The notes under the pieces are model-generated. The model was given only the letters and a program-made list of their open reading frames with translations. It searched no databases and was not told where the DNA came from. Below are positions 1 through 8,841 of a stretch of DNA of 64,000 nt, piece by piece (within the stretch, counting starts at the first letter, position 1; each line of letters starts with the position of its first letter). Position numbers and translations under genes: made by a program. Where the stretch lies: positions 24,326 through 88,325 of the forward strand of contig PLNP01000048.1 in the NCBI GenBank assembly GCA_003142815.1, in the 5' to 3' direction. The stretch is from Rhodanobacteraceae bacterium. GTDB lineage: Bacteria; Pseudomonadota; Gammaproteobacteria; Xanthomonadales; Rhodanobacteraceae.

Positions 1-1541
1 TGGCCGAACTCGTGGAACATCGTGGTCACATCGTCGAAGCTGAGCAGCGCGGGCTGGCCCGGTGCGGGCTTGGTGAAGTTCGCGACGTTGAAGATCACCG
101 GCTTGCTGCCGAGCAGCTTCGACTGGCCGACGAGGTTGTCCATCCACGCGCCGCCGTTCTTGTTGTCGCGCTTGAAGTAGTCGCAATAGAACAGGCCGAT
201 CTGCTTGCCGTCCTTGTCGATCACGTTGAACACGCGCATGTCCGGCTGGTACACCGGGATGTCCTTGCGCTCGGTGAAGGTCAGGCCGTAGAGCTGGTTG
301 GCCGCATAGAACACGCCGTTTTTGAGCACGTTGTCGAGCTCGAAATACGGCTTGAGCTGATCCTCGTCGAGGTCGTACGTGGCCTTGCGCACCTGCTCGG
401 CGTAGAGCTGCCAATCCCACGGTTCCAGCTTGAACGTATCCTTCTTCTGGGCAGCTTGATCCTTGTCGATCATCGCCTGGATATCTTTCGCTTCGGCCTG
501 CGCCTTGCCTGTCGCGGCGGGCACGAGCTCATCCATGAACTTCAGCGCCGCGACCGGCGTCTTCGCCATCTGGTCCACGAGCTTCCACGCGGCATAGCTG
601 TCGAAACCGAGCAGCTTAGCCTTCTCGGCGCGGATCTGCGCGATGCGCGCGATGGCGTCGCGGGTGTCGTTCGCGTCGCTCTTTTCGGCACGCGTCCACG
701 CTGCGTTGAACAGCTGTTCGCGCGTGGCACGGTCGGTCAGCGATTGCAGCGCCGGCTGCTGGGTCGTGTTCTGCAGCGGGATCACGAATTTGCCGTCCAG
801 CTTGCGATCCTTCGCGACCTGCGCCGCAGCGGCGCGATCGGCGTCGCTGGAACCGGCGAGCTTGGCTTTGTCATCGACCACGAGAGCGGCCGCCTTCGTC
901 GCGGCGAGCAGCTTGTTGATAAACTGCGCGTCGAGCGTGGATTCCTCCTCGTTCAACTTCTTCAGTCGGGTCTTGTCGGCATCGGCCAATTTGGCGCCGG
1001 CGTGCACGAACTGGTCGTAGTCATACTCGACCAATCGACGCGATTCCGGATCGAGCTTGGCCTTGTCGCGCTGGTTGTAGATCGCCTCGATGCGCGCGAA
1101 CAATTTCGGATTCAGGTAAATCGCATCCTGGTGCGCCGAGAGTTTCGGCGCTTCCTCTTCCTGCACCTTCTGCAGGAGAGGATTGGTGTTGGCACCGGTG
1201 ACCGCGCCGAACACCGCGCCGACGCGGGTCAGCAGGCGACCCGTTTTTTCCATCGCCTCGATCGTGTTGGCGAAGGTCGGCGCTTCCTTGTTGTTCGCGA
1301 TCTTCTCGATCTCGACGCTCTGCTGTTGCATACCCTCTTCGATCGCGGGCTGGTAGTCGCTGTCCTTGATCTTGTCGAACGGGGGCGCCTGATACGGCAG
1401 CGTGCTCGCCTTGGCGAATGGATTGCCCGGCGGCAGCGCGGCGGCGCCCTTGGCCAACGTAGGCGACACCGGTGCGAGCATTCCGAATGCGCCCACCAGG
1501 ATCAGGTTCATCGTCGTCGTCAATAGTCGTGTTCGCAACAT
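1..1541 (-). CDS. dcp: Peptidyl-dipeptidase Dcp, M3 family (5' part only, runs off window)
   Basis: The 513 visible residues are the N-terminal three quarters of an M3-family zinc metallopeptidase of the Dcp/oligopeptidase A type, which removes dipeptides from peptide C-termini. The window edge falls inside the zinc site: the last codons read DDVTTMFHEFG followed by two bases of the second His codon, so HEFGH is cut at its last residue and the catalytic domain end is missing. The N-terminus has a basic-hydrophobic stretch ending in ALA-type residues (about 1-30), which suggests a signal peptide and a periplasmic enzyme. The ATG at 1541 has GAGGA about 10 bases upstream; an in-frame ATG at 1511 is an alternative start. 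The helical lid domain (about residues 60-350) and the M3 motif region KDRKLDGKFVIP are present. Family assignment is firm; Dcp rather than PrlC is inferred from the leader. Confidence 0.9.
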   Translation of the reverse strand, partial: MLRTRLLTTTMNLILVGAFGMLAPVSPTLAKGAAALPPGNPFAKASTLPYQAPPFDKIKDSDYQPAIEEGMQQQSVEIEKIANNKEAPTFANTIEAMEKTGRLLTRVGAVFGAVTGANTNPLLQKVQEEEAPKLSAHQDAIYLNPKLFARIEAIYNQRDKAKLDPESRRLVEYDYDQFVHAGAKLADADKTRLKKLNEEESTLDAQFINKLLAATKAAALVVDDKAKLAGSSDADRAAAAQVAKDRKLDGKFVIPLQNTTQQPALQSLTDRATREQLFNAAWTRAEKSDANDTRDAIARIAQIRAEKAKLLGFDSYAAWKLVDQMAKTPVAALKFMDELVPAATGKAQAEAKDIQAMIDKDQAAQKKDTFKLEPWDWQLYAEQVRKATYDLDEDQLKPYFELDNVLKNGVFYAANQLYGLTFTERKDIPVYQPDMRVFNVIDKDGKQIGLFYCDYFKRDNKNGGAWMDNLVGQSKLLGSKPVIFNVANFTKPAPGQPALLSFDDVTTMFHEFG

Positions 1542-1662
1542 GGGTGGCTCGTCCTCGCGGCAACGGAAAGTCGCGCCAGGCGGGCATCCGCATGACGTAT
1601 CGCCGCTCAGCGTAACCGAGCGCGCGCGGATCGCCATGTGCCGTTAGGCCCATGCTTCCCTT

Positions 1663-1700
1663 CGCCCCCACCCACAACGGCTTCATCGTTGGGCAGAGGG
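1663..1700. repeat. Palindromic repeat, CCCTCTCCCC family (degenerate)
   Basis: A stretch with the arms CCCCCACCCACAACG and CGTTGGGCAGAGGG around the centre GCTTCA. It resembles the better-preserved copies at 15649, 31205 and elsewhere and overlaps the last codons of tesA. Confidence 0.5.
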
Positions 1701-2330
1701 CTGAGAACGTGCCGGCAGCGCCTTCAGGGCCGGTTCCAGCACTTCCCAGACGTTGGCCAGCACCTTCGGCTCGCCGCCCGCTTTCGGATGCAGGCCGTCG
1801 TCCTGCATTAGTGCCGGGTCGAGCGCGACACCATCAAGCAGGAACGGAACCAACGGCACGTTGAATTCGTCGGCTAAGCCCCGATACAACGCACGCAGGC
1901 CATCGCGATACTGCGGCCCATAATTGACCGGCAGCTCAATGCCGACCAACAGTGCGCGTGCCTTGGTAGTGCGGACCGCAGCAAGGATCTTTGCGAGGTT
2001 CGCGCGGATTTCGGTGAGCGGCAAACCACGCAGGCCGTCGTTCGCGCCGAGTTCGACAATGACCAGCGCGGGCTGGTGTCCGGCGAGTAGGTCCGGCAGG
2101 CGCGCGAGGCCGCCTGCGGTGGTCTCGCCGCTGATGCTCGCGTTGACGACAGGGCGCAGCGGCGCTGTCTTCTGCAGACGCTGTTCGAGCAGTGCGACCC
2201 AGCCTTGCTGCGGCGAAAGGCCGTAGGCTGCGGACAGCGAATCCCCCAGCACCAGCAGCGGCGGAGTTTGCGCGGACGCCGGCGACACCCAGCCAATGAA
2301 CATGACGAGAACGAGGATTGCACGAAGCAT
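1683..2330 (-). CDS. tesA: Periplasmic arylesterase/thioesterase, SGNH (GDSL) family
   Basis: 215 residues, with a signal peptide of about 20 residues (hydrophobic core ILVLVMFIGWV, cleavage near ASAQ). SGNH blocks are in order: GDSLSAAYG (catalytic Ser), NASISGET with the oxyanion Gly, ELGANDGLRG with the oxyanion Asn, and DGLHP near the C-terminus supplying catalytic Asp and His. Members hydrolyse acyl-CoA, aryl esters and lysophospholipids in the periplasm. The start codon overlaps the start codon of the divergent ybbA (CAT at 2328-2330 against ATG at 2329-2331), so each promoter must lie inside the other gene. The same tesA/ybbA head-to-head pairing is known in E. coli, which supports both names. 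Confidence 0.93.
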   Translation of the reverse strand: MLRAILVLVMFIGWVSPASAQTPPLLVLGDSLSAAYGLSPQQGWVALLEQRLQKTAPLRPVVNASISGETTAGGLARLPDLLAGHQPALVIVELGANDGLRGLPLTEIRANLAKILAAVRTTKARALLVGIELPVNYGPQYRDGLRALYRGLADEFNVPLVPFLLDGVALDPALMQDDGLHPKAGGEPKVLANVWEVLEPALKALPARSQPSAQR

Positions 2331-3018
2331 GAGCACACAGACCGGGATCGCGTTGAGTGCCGCGCAGGTTAGCAAAGTCGTCGATGGTCCCGACGGCCAA
2401 CTGACGATCCTCGACGGTGTCGCGCTCGCTGTCCCGCGCGGCGACAGCCTCGCGATCGTCGGCGCCTCGGGTTCCGGCAAGACCACGCTGCTCGGATTGT
2501 TGGCGGGTCTCGACCGTCCGACCACGGGCTCGATCACGCTGGCCGGCACGCGCCTCGACACGCTGGATGAGGAAGCGCGCGCGCGCCTGCGCCGGCGCCT
2601 GGTCGGTTTCGTGTTCCAGAGCTTCCACCTGCTGCCGGCGTTGAACGCCGAGGAGAACGTGATGCTGCCGCTCGACCTCGATGGTCGCGACGACGCGCGC
2701 GAACACGCCGGCGAGGCGCTCGCGCGGGTCGGCCTCGGCGCGCGCCGGCATCACTATCCGCATCAGTTGTCCGGCGGCGAGCAGCAGCGCGTCGCACTCG
2801 CGCGCGCGTTCGTGCACGGCCCCGAGATCCTGTTCGCCGACGAACCGACCGGCAATCTGGACCAGCGCACCGGCGCCGTCGTCGGCGACCTGCTGTTCGC
2901 GCTGAACCGCGAACACGCAACGACCCTGGTCCTGGTCACGCACGATGCGACGCTCGCCACGCGCTGCGCACGCAACCTGCATCTGCGCGAGGGACGCATC
3001 GTCGAGGCGGCCGCATGA
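2329..3018 (+). CDS. ybbA: ABC transporter ATP-binding protein, LolD/YbbA type
   Basis: 229 residues from the ATG at 2329; an ATG at 2296 would give 240 but lies inside tesA. Walker A GASGSGKTT, Q-loop FQSFHLLP, signature LSGGEQQRVALARA, Walker B ILFADEPTGNLD and switch His in VTHD are all present. This is the MacB/LolD class of ATPases that energise FtsX-type permeases without a transport channel. The next gene, ybbP, overlaps by four bases (ATGA), so the two are co-translated. The system has been linked in other bacteria to extraction of molecules from the inner membrane; the substrate is not evident here. Confidence 0.92.
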   Translation: MSTQTGIALSAAQVSKVVDGPDGQLTILDGVALAVPRGDSLAIVGASGSGKTTLLGLLAGLDRPTTGSITLAGTRLDTLDEEARARLRRRLVGFVFQSFHLLPALNAEENVMLPLDLDGRDDAREHAGEALARVGLGARRHHYPHQLSGGEQQRVALARAFVHGPEILFADEPTGNLDQRTGAVVGDLLFALNREHATTLVLVTHDATLATRCARNLHLREGRIVEAAA

Positions 3019-5495
3019 AGACGTTCGCGTTCGCCGCGCGCAGTCTGCGCCGCGAATTCCGCCACGCCGAACTGGCGACCCTGGCCGCAGCGCTGGTGCT
3101 TGCGGTCGCCGCGCTGGCGGCGGTCGCGACCCTGGCGAGCCGGGTCGAGCGCGCGATCGTCGCCTCGGCGGCCGAACTCATCGGCGGCGACCTCGGCATC
3201 GGCGCGAGCAAGGCATTGCCGCCCGCGTTCGTCGAGGAGGCGCGTCGGCGCGGCCTCGCGACGAATCGGCTCGCCGATTTTCCGAGCGTGGTGTTCGCCG
3301 GCGACAAGAGCCGGCTCTGCGACGTGCGCGCCAGCGACGCGGCGTTTCCGCTGCGCGGCGCGTTCACGGTGCTCGATGCACACGGCATCGAGCACCCCGC
3401 GCATGCACCACCGGTCGGCGCGATCGACGCCGACCACGCCGTGCTCGTCGCGCTCGAGGTCGCTATCGGCGCGCACGTGCAGCTTGGCGGCCGCGAGGTC
3501 GTGCTCGGCGGCGAGATCGGCAAGTCGCCGGACAGCGGCAACCTGTTCCGCCTCGCGCCACGCGTGCTGATGAACCTCGCCGACGCCGAGGCGAGCGGTC
3601 TGCTCGGCCCCGGCAGCCGCGCGCATTACCGCCTGCTGGTCGCTGGCGATGAGGGCAGCGTCGCCGCGTTCGCGGCCTGGGCGAAGCCGAAGTTGCCGGA
3701 CGGCGCCGAGATCACCACGGTCGAGGACGCGCAGCAGAACCTGCGCAACGCATTCGAGCGCGGCGAGAGTTTCCTGCGCCTCGCCGCGTTGCTCGCCGCG
3801 CTGCTGTCCGGCGTCGCCGTTGCGCTCGCCGCGCAGCGCTTCGCGCGGCGCAAGGTCGAGGAAGTGGCGTTGCTGCGCTGCCTCGGTGCGAGCCGCGGCG
3901 AGATCGTCTCCGCGCTGGTACTCGAACTCGCGCTGCTCGCGCTGCCTGCGTGTCTCGTCGGACTCACGCTCGGACTCGCGCTGCAGCAGATCGTGCTGGG
4001 CCTCGCCAGCGGACTGCTGCCGGGCGCGACACCCCGCCTGCCTTGGGGGCCGCCGCTGGCTGCGTTCGCGGTCGGTCTCGCGGTGTTGTTCGGTTTCGCG
4101 CTGCCGCCGCTGCTGCGCCTGCGCGACGTCGAGCCAATGCGCGTGTTCCGCCACGACCTCGGTGCGCGCGTGCGGCGCTTCGATGTCCTGTATTTGCTTC
4201 CGGTCGCGGTCGGCGCATCGCTCGTGCTGATCGGTGCCGGCAACCTGCGGCTTGCCGCGACGCTCGCGATCGGTTTCGCCGGCGTTGGATTGGCGACCTC
4301 CGTGCTCGGTCTTGTGCTGCTGAAGATCGTGCGCAGCGTCGCGGGGCGACTGCGTGGCGCGTTGCGTTTCGGCCTCGCGAATCTCGCGCGGCGGCGCGCG
4401 CTCACCTTGCTTCAGGCCGGTGCGCTCGCGCTGAGCCTGACCGCGCTCGCGCTGCTCGGCGTCGTCGGCCCGTCCCTGCTCGAACGCTGGCGCGCCAATC
4501 TGCCGCCCGACACGCCGAACTGGTTCCTGATCAACCTGCAACCGGAGCAGCGCGCGCCAATGCAACAGCGCCTGCACGCGCTCGGTGCGACCAACCTGAA
4601 CCTGCTGCCGCTGGCCGTCGGCAAGCTCGTCGCGATCAACGGGCGTGCGCCGGACGCGGCGGGGTTCACCGACCGCCGCACCCGCAGTGCGATCAACGGC
4701 GAGGTGCGGGTCAGCTGGAGCGACACGCTACCGGCCGCCAACAAGCTGCTCGAGGGCCGTTGGTTCAGCACGCGGACGACGCGGCCGGAACTTTCCGTCG
4801 ACCGCATGTGGGCCGACATGTTCCACTTGAAACCGGGCGACATCTTGACCCTGCGCGTAGGCGAACGCGAGATCGAGGCGACGATCACGAGCATCCGCGG
4901 GGTCGACTGGGATTCGTTCCGTGCGAACTTCTTCCTGATGCTGGATCCCGCCAGCGGCGCGACCCTGCCGCACAGTTTCGTCGCGAGCTTTCATCTGCAG
5001 GGCGACGCGTCGCAATCCCTCGCGGCACTTTCGCGCGACTACCCGAACATCTCGCTGATCGATCTCAACGCGATCCTCGATCGCGTGCGCGACATCATCG
5101 GCCGGGTCACCCGCGCGGTTTCGTGGGTGCTCGGCTTCAGCCTGCTCGCCGGCGTGCTCGTGCTGGTCGCCGCGCTCGCCGTGACCGCGGACGACCGCCG
5201 CTTCGAAGCGGCCCTGCTGCGCACGCTCGGCGCGCACGGGCGCCAGCTTTCGATCGCCGTGCTCTCCGAGTTCGCGGTGCTCGGCCTGCTCGCCGGCGCA
5301 ATTGCCGTGGTCGGCGCCGGCGCACTCGGCAGCGTGCTCGCAACCAGCGTCTTCAAACTCGCCGGCTACTCGCCGCCGTTCGCGGCGCTGACCGGTCTCG
5401 TCGCCGCCGCCGCACTGATCGTCGCGCTGGCCGGCTGGATCGGCACCCTGCGCATCGCGCGCACGTCGCCGATGGCGGTGCTGCGGCGCGGCTAG
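3015..5495 (+). CDS. ybbP: ABC transporter permease, FtsX/YbbP family
   Basis: 826 residues, close to the roughly 800 of E. coli YbbP. An N-terminal membrane anchor (about 20-45) is followed by a periplasmic MacB-like domain, a first FtsX block near 255-375 containing RRKVEEVALLRCLGASRGEI, further membrane segments near 390-490, a second large periplasmic domain (about 500-690) and a final FtsX block near 700-820 ending RTSPMAVLRRG. The duplicated FtsX architecture is typical of this family. It starts within the stop of ybbA and forms a two-gene operon with it. Confidence 0.9.
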   Translation: MKTFAFAARSLRREFRHAELATLAAALVLAVAALAAVATLASRVERAIVASAAELIGGDLGIGASKALPPAFVEEARRRGLATNRLADFPSVVFAGDKSRLCDVRASDAAFPLRGAFTVLDAHGIEHPAHAPPVGAIDADHAVLVALEVAIGAHVQLGGREVVLGGEIGKSPDSGNLFRLAPRVLMNLADAEASGLLGPGSRAHYRLLVAGDEGSVAAFAAWAKPKLPDGAEITTVEDAQQNLRNAFERGESFLRLAALLAALLSGVAVALAAQRFARRKVEEVALLRCLGASRGEIVSALVLELALLALPACLVGLTLGLALQQIVLGLASGLLPGATPRLPWGPPLAAFAVGLAVLFGFALPPLLRLRDVEPMRVFRHDLGARVRRFDVLYLLPVAVGASLVLIGAGNLRLAATLAIGFAGVGLATSVLGLVLLKIVRSVAGRLRGALRFGLANLARRRALTLLQAGALALSLTALALLGVVGPSLLERWRANLPPDTPNWFLINLQPEQRAPMQQRLHALGATNLNLLPLAVGKLVAINGRAPDAAGFTDRRTRSAINGEVRVSWSDTLPAANKLLEGRWFSTRTTRPELSVDRMWADMFHLKPGDILTLRVGEREIEATITSIRGVDWDSFRANFFLMLDPASGATLPHSFVASFHLQGDASQSLAALSRDYPNISLIDLNAILDRVRDIIGRVTRAVSWVLGFSLLAGVLVLVAALAVTADDRRFEAALLRTLGAHGRQLSIAVLSEFAVLGLLAGAIAVVGAGALGSVLATSVFKLAGYSPPFAALTGLVAAAALIVALAGWIGTLRIARTSPMAVLRRG

Positions 5496-5500
5496 CAGGC

Positions 5501-5522
5501 TGCTGAAAAATACTTTTCAGCA
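5501..5522. terminator. Hairpin after ybbP (possible bidirectional terminator)
   Basis: A perfect 9-bp stem, TGCTGAAAA / TTTTCAGCA, around an ATAC loop. The A/T-rich inner stem is unusual for a rho-independent terminator and no separate T-run follows. It lies six bases after the ybbP stop and between convergent ybbP and mazG, so ending both transcripts is plausible. It could also be the tip of a degraded mobile or repeat element. Confidence 0.5.
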
Positions 5523-5661
5523 CCCAGAAGATCCTGTCCGGACGCGAGTGGAAACCACGCGCCTCCGACTCCGTATAAACGACAAACAGCGTCGCCATGC
5601 GACATTGCGCGGGGATCGCAAAGCCACGCCTTCACACCCATGCGCTGCCGCAACTGCGACC

Positions 5662-6477
5662 TCAACCTTCCTCGCGCTCCTCCCTCTTGGCGCGGTTCCA
5701 CAACGCATCCTGCTCCGCGAGCGGCTTGCCGGCGAGTGTTTCGCCGGTCGTCGCGGCCAGCGCCTCCATGCGCCGGAAGCGGCGCTCGAACTTCGCGTTG
5801 GCATGACGCAGCGCGTGCGAGACATCGACCTTCGCATGCCGCGCCAGATTCACGCAGACGAACAACACGTCGCCGATCTCGTCGGTCAGGCGTGCGGGAT
5901 CGCTGCCGTCCGCAAATTCGGCGCGTACCTCGTTGATCTCTTCGTGTAACTTGTCGAACACGGGATTGACGTCGGGCCAGTCGAATCCGACGCGCGCGGC
6001 GCGCTTCTGCAGTTTCAGCGCGCGCTGCCACTCCGGCATGCCACGCGCGATGCCGGCCAGCGCGCTCCTGTCGTCGTCGCCCTGCGCCGCCCGTTCGCTC
6101 GCCTTCAATGCTTCCCAGCTCGCCGTCTGCGCGTCGGCGGATTCGACGATCACATCCGCGAATACATGCGGGTGGCGCCGGATCATCTTGTCGCAGATCG
6201 CCGCGACCACATCGGCAAACGCAAAATGCCCGGCTTCCTCGGCCATCTGCGCATGAAACACGATCTGCAACAGCAGGTCGCCGAGTTCGTCGCGAAGGTG
6301 TGCATAGTCGCGGCGGTCGATCGCATCGGCGACTTCGTAGGCTTCCTCGATCGTGTACGGCGCGATCGTCTCGAAGGTTTGTTCGCAGTCCCACGGGCAA
6401 CCGCGTTCGCGGTCGCGCAGGCGGGCCATGATGTCGAGCAGATCGTCGATGCAGGGTTTGCCAGGCTGGTTGCTCAT
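5662..6477 (-). CDS. mazG: Nucleoside triphosphate pyrophosphohydrolase MazG
   Basis: 271 residues with two MazG domains. The N-terminal half has RLRDRERGCPWDCEQTF, the metal-binding EEAYEVADAI and DELGDLLLQIVFHAQM, then RRHPHVFADV; the C-terminal half repeats the fold around VGFDWPDV and a second DEIGDVLFVCVNLARH, ending in FERRFRRMEAL. MazG hydrolyses (d)NTPs to monophosphates and pyrophosphate, cleaning non-canonical nucleotides and influencing ppGpp signalling in E. coli. The chosen start, MSNQPGKP, aligns with family N-termini; an ATG at 6492 is also possible. Upstream lies a REP-like palindrome rather than an adjacent gene, so it probably has its own promoter. Confidence 0.93.
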   Translation of the reverse strand: MSNQPGKPCIDDLLDIMARLRDRERGCPWDCEQTFETIAPYTIEEAYEVADAIDRRDYAHLRDELGDLLLQIVFHAQMAEEAGHFAFADVVAAICDKMIRRHPHVFADVIVESADAQTASWEALKASERAAQGDDDRSALAGIARGMPEWQRALKLQKRAARVGFDWPDVNPVFDKLHEEINEVRAEFADGSDPARLTDEIGDVLFVCVNLARHAKVDVSHALRHANAKFERRFRRMEALAATTGETLAGKPLAEQDALWNRAKREEREEG

Positions 6478-6509
6478 GGGGACATCGATCATGCAGGCGG
6501 GTGCGCCAT

Positions 6510-6600
6510 TGTAGGAGCACCGGAAAAAGGTGCGAGCGGCGAAGCCGCGACAGGTGACGATGTGGATCACGGGCCCGGTCGCGCTTGCAGCGCTCCTACA
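6510..6600. repeat. REP-like element, TGTAGGAGC...GCTCCTACA
   Basis: Inverted ends TGTAGGAGC and GCTCCTACA enclose GCGGCGAAGCCGCGAC-like and CCGGTCGCGCTTGCAGC motifs. The same motifs recur at 20964, 47892 and (decayed) 52960. It occupies the whole mazG-cysQ gap. Confidence 0.7.
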
Positions 6601-6609
6601 GTGGCACTG

Positions 6610-7413
6610 TCACGGCCGGGCGAATAGCACGCTCCAATCCGCATCGCGGTCGCCGACCGCGAGAAAATCCGGATTGATCAGCGATGCGCGCGCGTTGTAG
6701 GTCAGCGGCCGACCGTTGAAATCGAGAACCGCGCCACCGGCTTGTTCAAGCACGCATTGGCCGGCTGCCGTATCCCATTCGCAGGTGGGTCCGAGCCGCA
6801 AGTACAGATCCGCCTCGGCCGCCGCGATACGCACGAATTTCAGCGACGAACCCAGCGGCATCCTCGCGCATGGCCCGAGGCGACCGAGCAACTCGGCTTC
6901 GTGTTCCGACGCATGCGAGCGGCTGCCGGCGACTATCAACGGCGATCCACGCCGCCGCATACGGATCTGGCGCGGCTTGTCGCCGGCGCGGGTCAGCCAC
7001 GCGCCACCACCTTCCCACGCGCAAGCGATCTCGCCGGTGACCGGTGTCTGCACGATGCCGAGCACGGGGCGATGTGCGTCGATCAACGCGATGTTGACGG
7101 TGAACTCGCCATTTCGCTTGACGAATTCACGCGTGCCGTCGAGGGGATCGACCAGCCAGTAGCGCGCCCAGCGCGAACGCTCGCTCCAGTCGATCGCGGC
7201 CGATTCCTCGGACAACATCGGCCACTGCGGCGTCAGTGCGACGAGACCTTCGACGATGACGCGATGCGCCGCGAGATCGGCTGCAGTCAGTGGTGAGGCA
7301 TCGTCCTTCTGCTCGACCGCGAAGTCGGAGTGATAGACGTCAAGGATCGCGGCCGCCGCGCGTTGCGCGATGTCGCCGGCAGCGCGGGCGAGACGTTCGA
7401 GGCCGTGGCTCAT
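6610..7413 (-). CDS. cysQ: 3'(2'),5'-bisphosphate nucleotidase CysQ
   Basis: 267 residues of the inositol-monophosphatase fold. Metal-binding motifs are MLSEES, DPLDGTREFVKRNGEFTVNIAL and, near the C-terminus, CEWDTAAGQCVLEQAGG; the DGTREF wording distinguishes CysQ from inositol phosphatases. The enzyme removes the 3' phosphate of PAP, the toxic by-product of sulfate activation. It overlaps the upstream nudE by four bases (ATGA), so nudE and cysQ are translated together; both clean up nucleotide by-products. A second member of the superfamily lies at 8032-8841. Confidence 0.92.
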   Translation of the reverse strand: MSHGLERLARAAGDIAQRAAAAILDVYHSDFAVEQKDDASPLTAADLAAHRVIVEGLVALTPQWPMLSEESAAIDWSERSRWARYWLVDPLDGTREFVKRNGEFTVNIALIDAHRPVLGIVQTPVTGEIACAWEGGGAWLTRAGDKPRQIRMRRRGSPLIVAGSRSHASEHEAELLGRLGPCARMPLGSSLKFVRIAAAEADLYLRLGPTCEWDTAAGQCVLEQAGGAVLDFNGRPLTYNARASLINPDFLAVGDRDADWSVLFARP

Positions 7414-7970
7414 GGCTGCGGTCGGAAACGCCCGGCGAGGTACTCGCGCGCAATGAACAACGCGGCGATTGAACGGCCGTCACTCACCTCCGGCTGTCCG
7501 AGCAACGTGTGCAATTGCGACAATTTCCACGGCACCACTTCGAGCGGCTCCGGCTCGTCGCCCGGCAGACGCTCCGGGTATAGATTGCGCGCGAGCACGA
7601 CGTGCGTCATCGCGGTCATGTACGCGGGCGAAACGGCAAGATTGGTCAAGATGTGCAATTCATGCGCGCCGAATCCGATTTCCTCCTTGAGCTCGCGATT
7701 CGCGCCCTGCTCGGCGGTTTCGTCGCGATCAAGGCGCCCCTTCGGCAGGCCGAGTTCATAGCGGTCGACGCCGACCGCGTACTCGCGCACGAGCAGCACG
7801 GTGTCGTCGTCCTGCATCGGCACGATGACGACCGCGCCGAGCCCCGAGCCTTTCAGGCGTTCGAATGTACGTCGTTCGCCGTTGGAGAATTCAAGATCGA
7901 CTTCTTCTGCGCACAGGAATCGGCTCGCCTCGATCGCGCGAGTCGCATGGGTGATCGGTGGTTTCAGCAT
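7410..7970 (-). CDS. nudE: ADP compounds hydrolase NudE (Nudix)
   Basis: 186 residues. The Nudix box is intact in GLPKGRLDRDETAEQGANRE and the following LKEEIGF, giving the GX5EX7REUXEEXGU pattern. The N-terminal ERLKGSGLGAVVIVP and the region DDTVLLVREYAVGVDRYE match NudE, which hydrolyses ADP-ribose, Ap3A and NADH. First gene of the nudE-cysQ pair. Start ATG at 7970 is the first in frame. Confidence 0.9.
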   Translation of the reverse strand: MLKPPITHATRAIEASRFLCAEEVDLEFSNGERRTFERLKGSGLGAVVIVPMQDDDTVLLVREYAVGVDRYELGLPKGRLDRDETAEQGANRELKEEIGFGAHELHILTNLAVSPAYMTAMTHVVLARNLYPERLPGDEPEPLEVVPWKLSQLHTLLGQPEVSDGRSIAALFIAREYLAGRFRPQP

Positions 7971-8031
7971 GGCGCGATTCTACGCGAGTGCGCCACAAAT
8001 GCATCGACGCAGGCATGGCGCGGCGGTGCTG

Positions 8032-8841
8032 CTACACCGAAAACGCGGCGAGCGCCTGTGCGTGCAGCGTCGCATTCCCGGCCAGCGCACTGCGTGTGTC
8101 AAGGTTGATGTCGCGGCCATCGAGATCAGTGAATACGCCGCCCGCCTCGCGCACAATCACGACCAGCGCCGCGATGTCGAGGACGTTGAGATCGGACTCG
8201 ATGACCAGGTCGATCGCGCCGCGCGCGAGCAAGTGGTAGTGCAGGAAATCGCCATAACCGCGGATGCGACCGACGCGGCGCACGAGATCGGCGAGCGCGC
8301 TCCAGCGCGCAGGCGACGCTGCGAGCGATTTCAGGTTGCCGGTCGAGATCGCGGTGTGCGCACCGAAGTCACGCATCTGCGCGATCCGCAACGGTTCGTC
8401 ATCGCTACCGTTCCTTCTCAAGAAGGCGCCGCCATCGCGCACGGCCCAGGCGCGTTCGCCATATTCACCCGCCGCGGACACACCCAGCACGAGTTCGCCC
8501 GCATGCATCAGCGCGATCTGCGTCGAAAACATCGGATAGCCGCGCACGAACGCCTTGGTGCCGTCGATCGGATCGATCAGCCAGAGGAAATCGCCAGTGC
8601 CTTCGCGGCCTTCCTCCTCACCGTAGAACGCGTGATTCGGAAAGGTTTCGCGCAAGACGCGCTTGATCGCCGCTTCGGCCTCGCGGTCCGCTTCGGTGAC
8701 CGGCGTTGCGTCCACCTTGATGTCGACCGAAAAACCACGGCTGCGATAACGCGTGCGAATGATCGCTTCGGCCGCATCGGCGGCGCGCTGCGCGACATCC
8801 AGCGCACACGCGAGAAAGGAAAGGGACAGCGGCGTGCTCAA
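8032..8841 (-). CDS. Inositol-monophosphatase-family phosphatase, HisN-like (histidinol-phosphatase?)
   Basis: 269 residues with the IMPase metal motifs YGEEEG, LIDPIDGTKAFVRGYPMFSTQIAL, and IESDLNVLDIAALVVIVREAGG. The wording DPIDGTKAFVRGYPMFSTQ and the GYGDFLHYHLLARG segment fit the HisN histidinol-phosphatase branch rather than SuhB or CysQ. No his genes are nearby, so the histidine role is a family inference; inositol or other sugar phosphates remain possible substrates. Its ATG overlaps the stop of the upstream gspN by four bases, so it rides at the end of the secretion operon, a linkage with no obvious functional reason. Confidence 0.82.
   Translation of the reverse strand: MSTPLSLSFLACALDVAQRAADAAEAIIRTRYRSRGFSVDIKVDATPVTEADREAEAAIKRVLRETFPNHAFYGEEEGREGTGDFLWLIDPIDGTKAFVRGYPMFSTQIALMHAGELVLGVSAAGEYGERAWAVRDGGAFLRRNGSDDEPLRIAQMRDFGAHTAISTGNLKSLAASPARWSALADLVRRVGRIRGYGDFLHYHLLARGAIDLVIESDLNVLDIAALVVIVREAGGVFTDLDGRDINLDTRSALAGNATLHAQALAAFSV

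Noticed and set aside
12-1526. A 504-codon open frame on the plus strand at the window start
   Set aside because: Antisense to the M3 peptidase whose HEFG motif, helical domain and leader are clear.
2763-4577. A 604-codon open frame antisense to ybbA/ybbP
   Set aside because: Gln/Arg/Glu-rich nonsense-like translation; both genes on the other strand are unmistakable.
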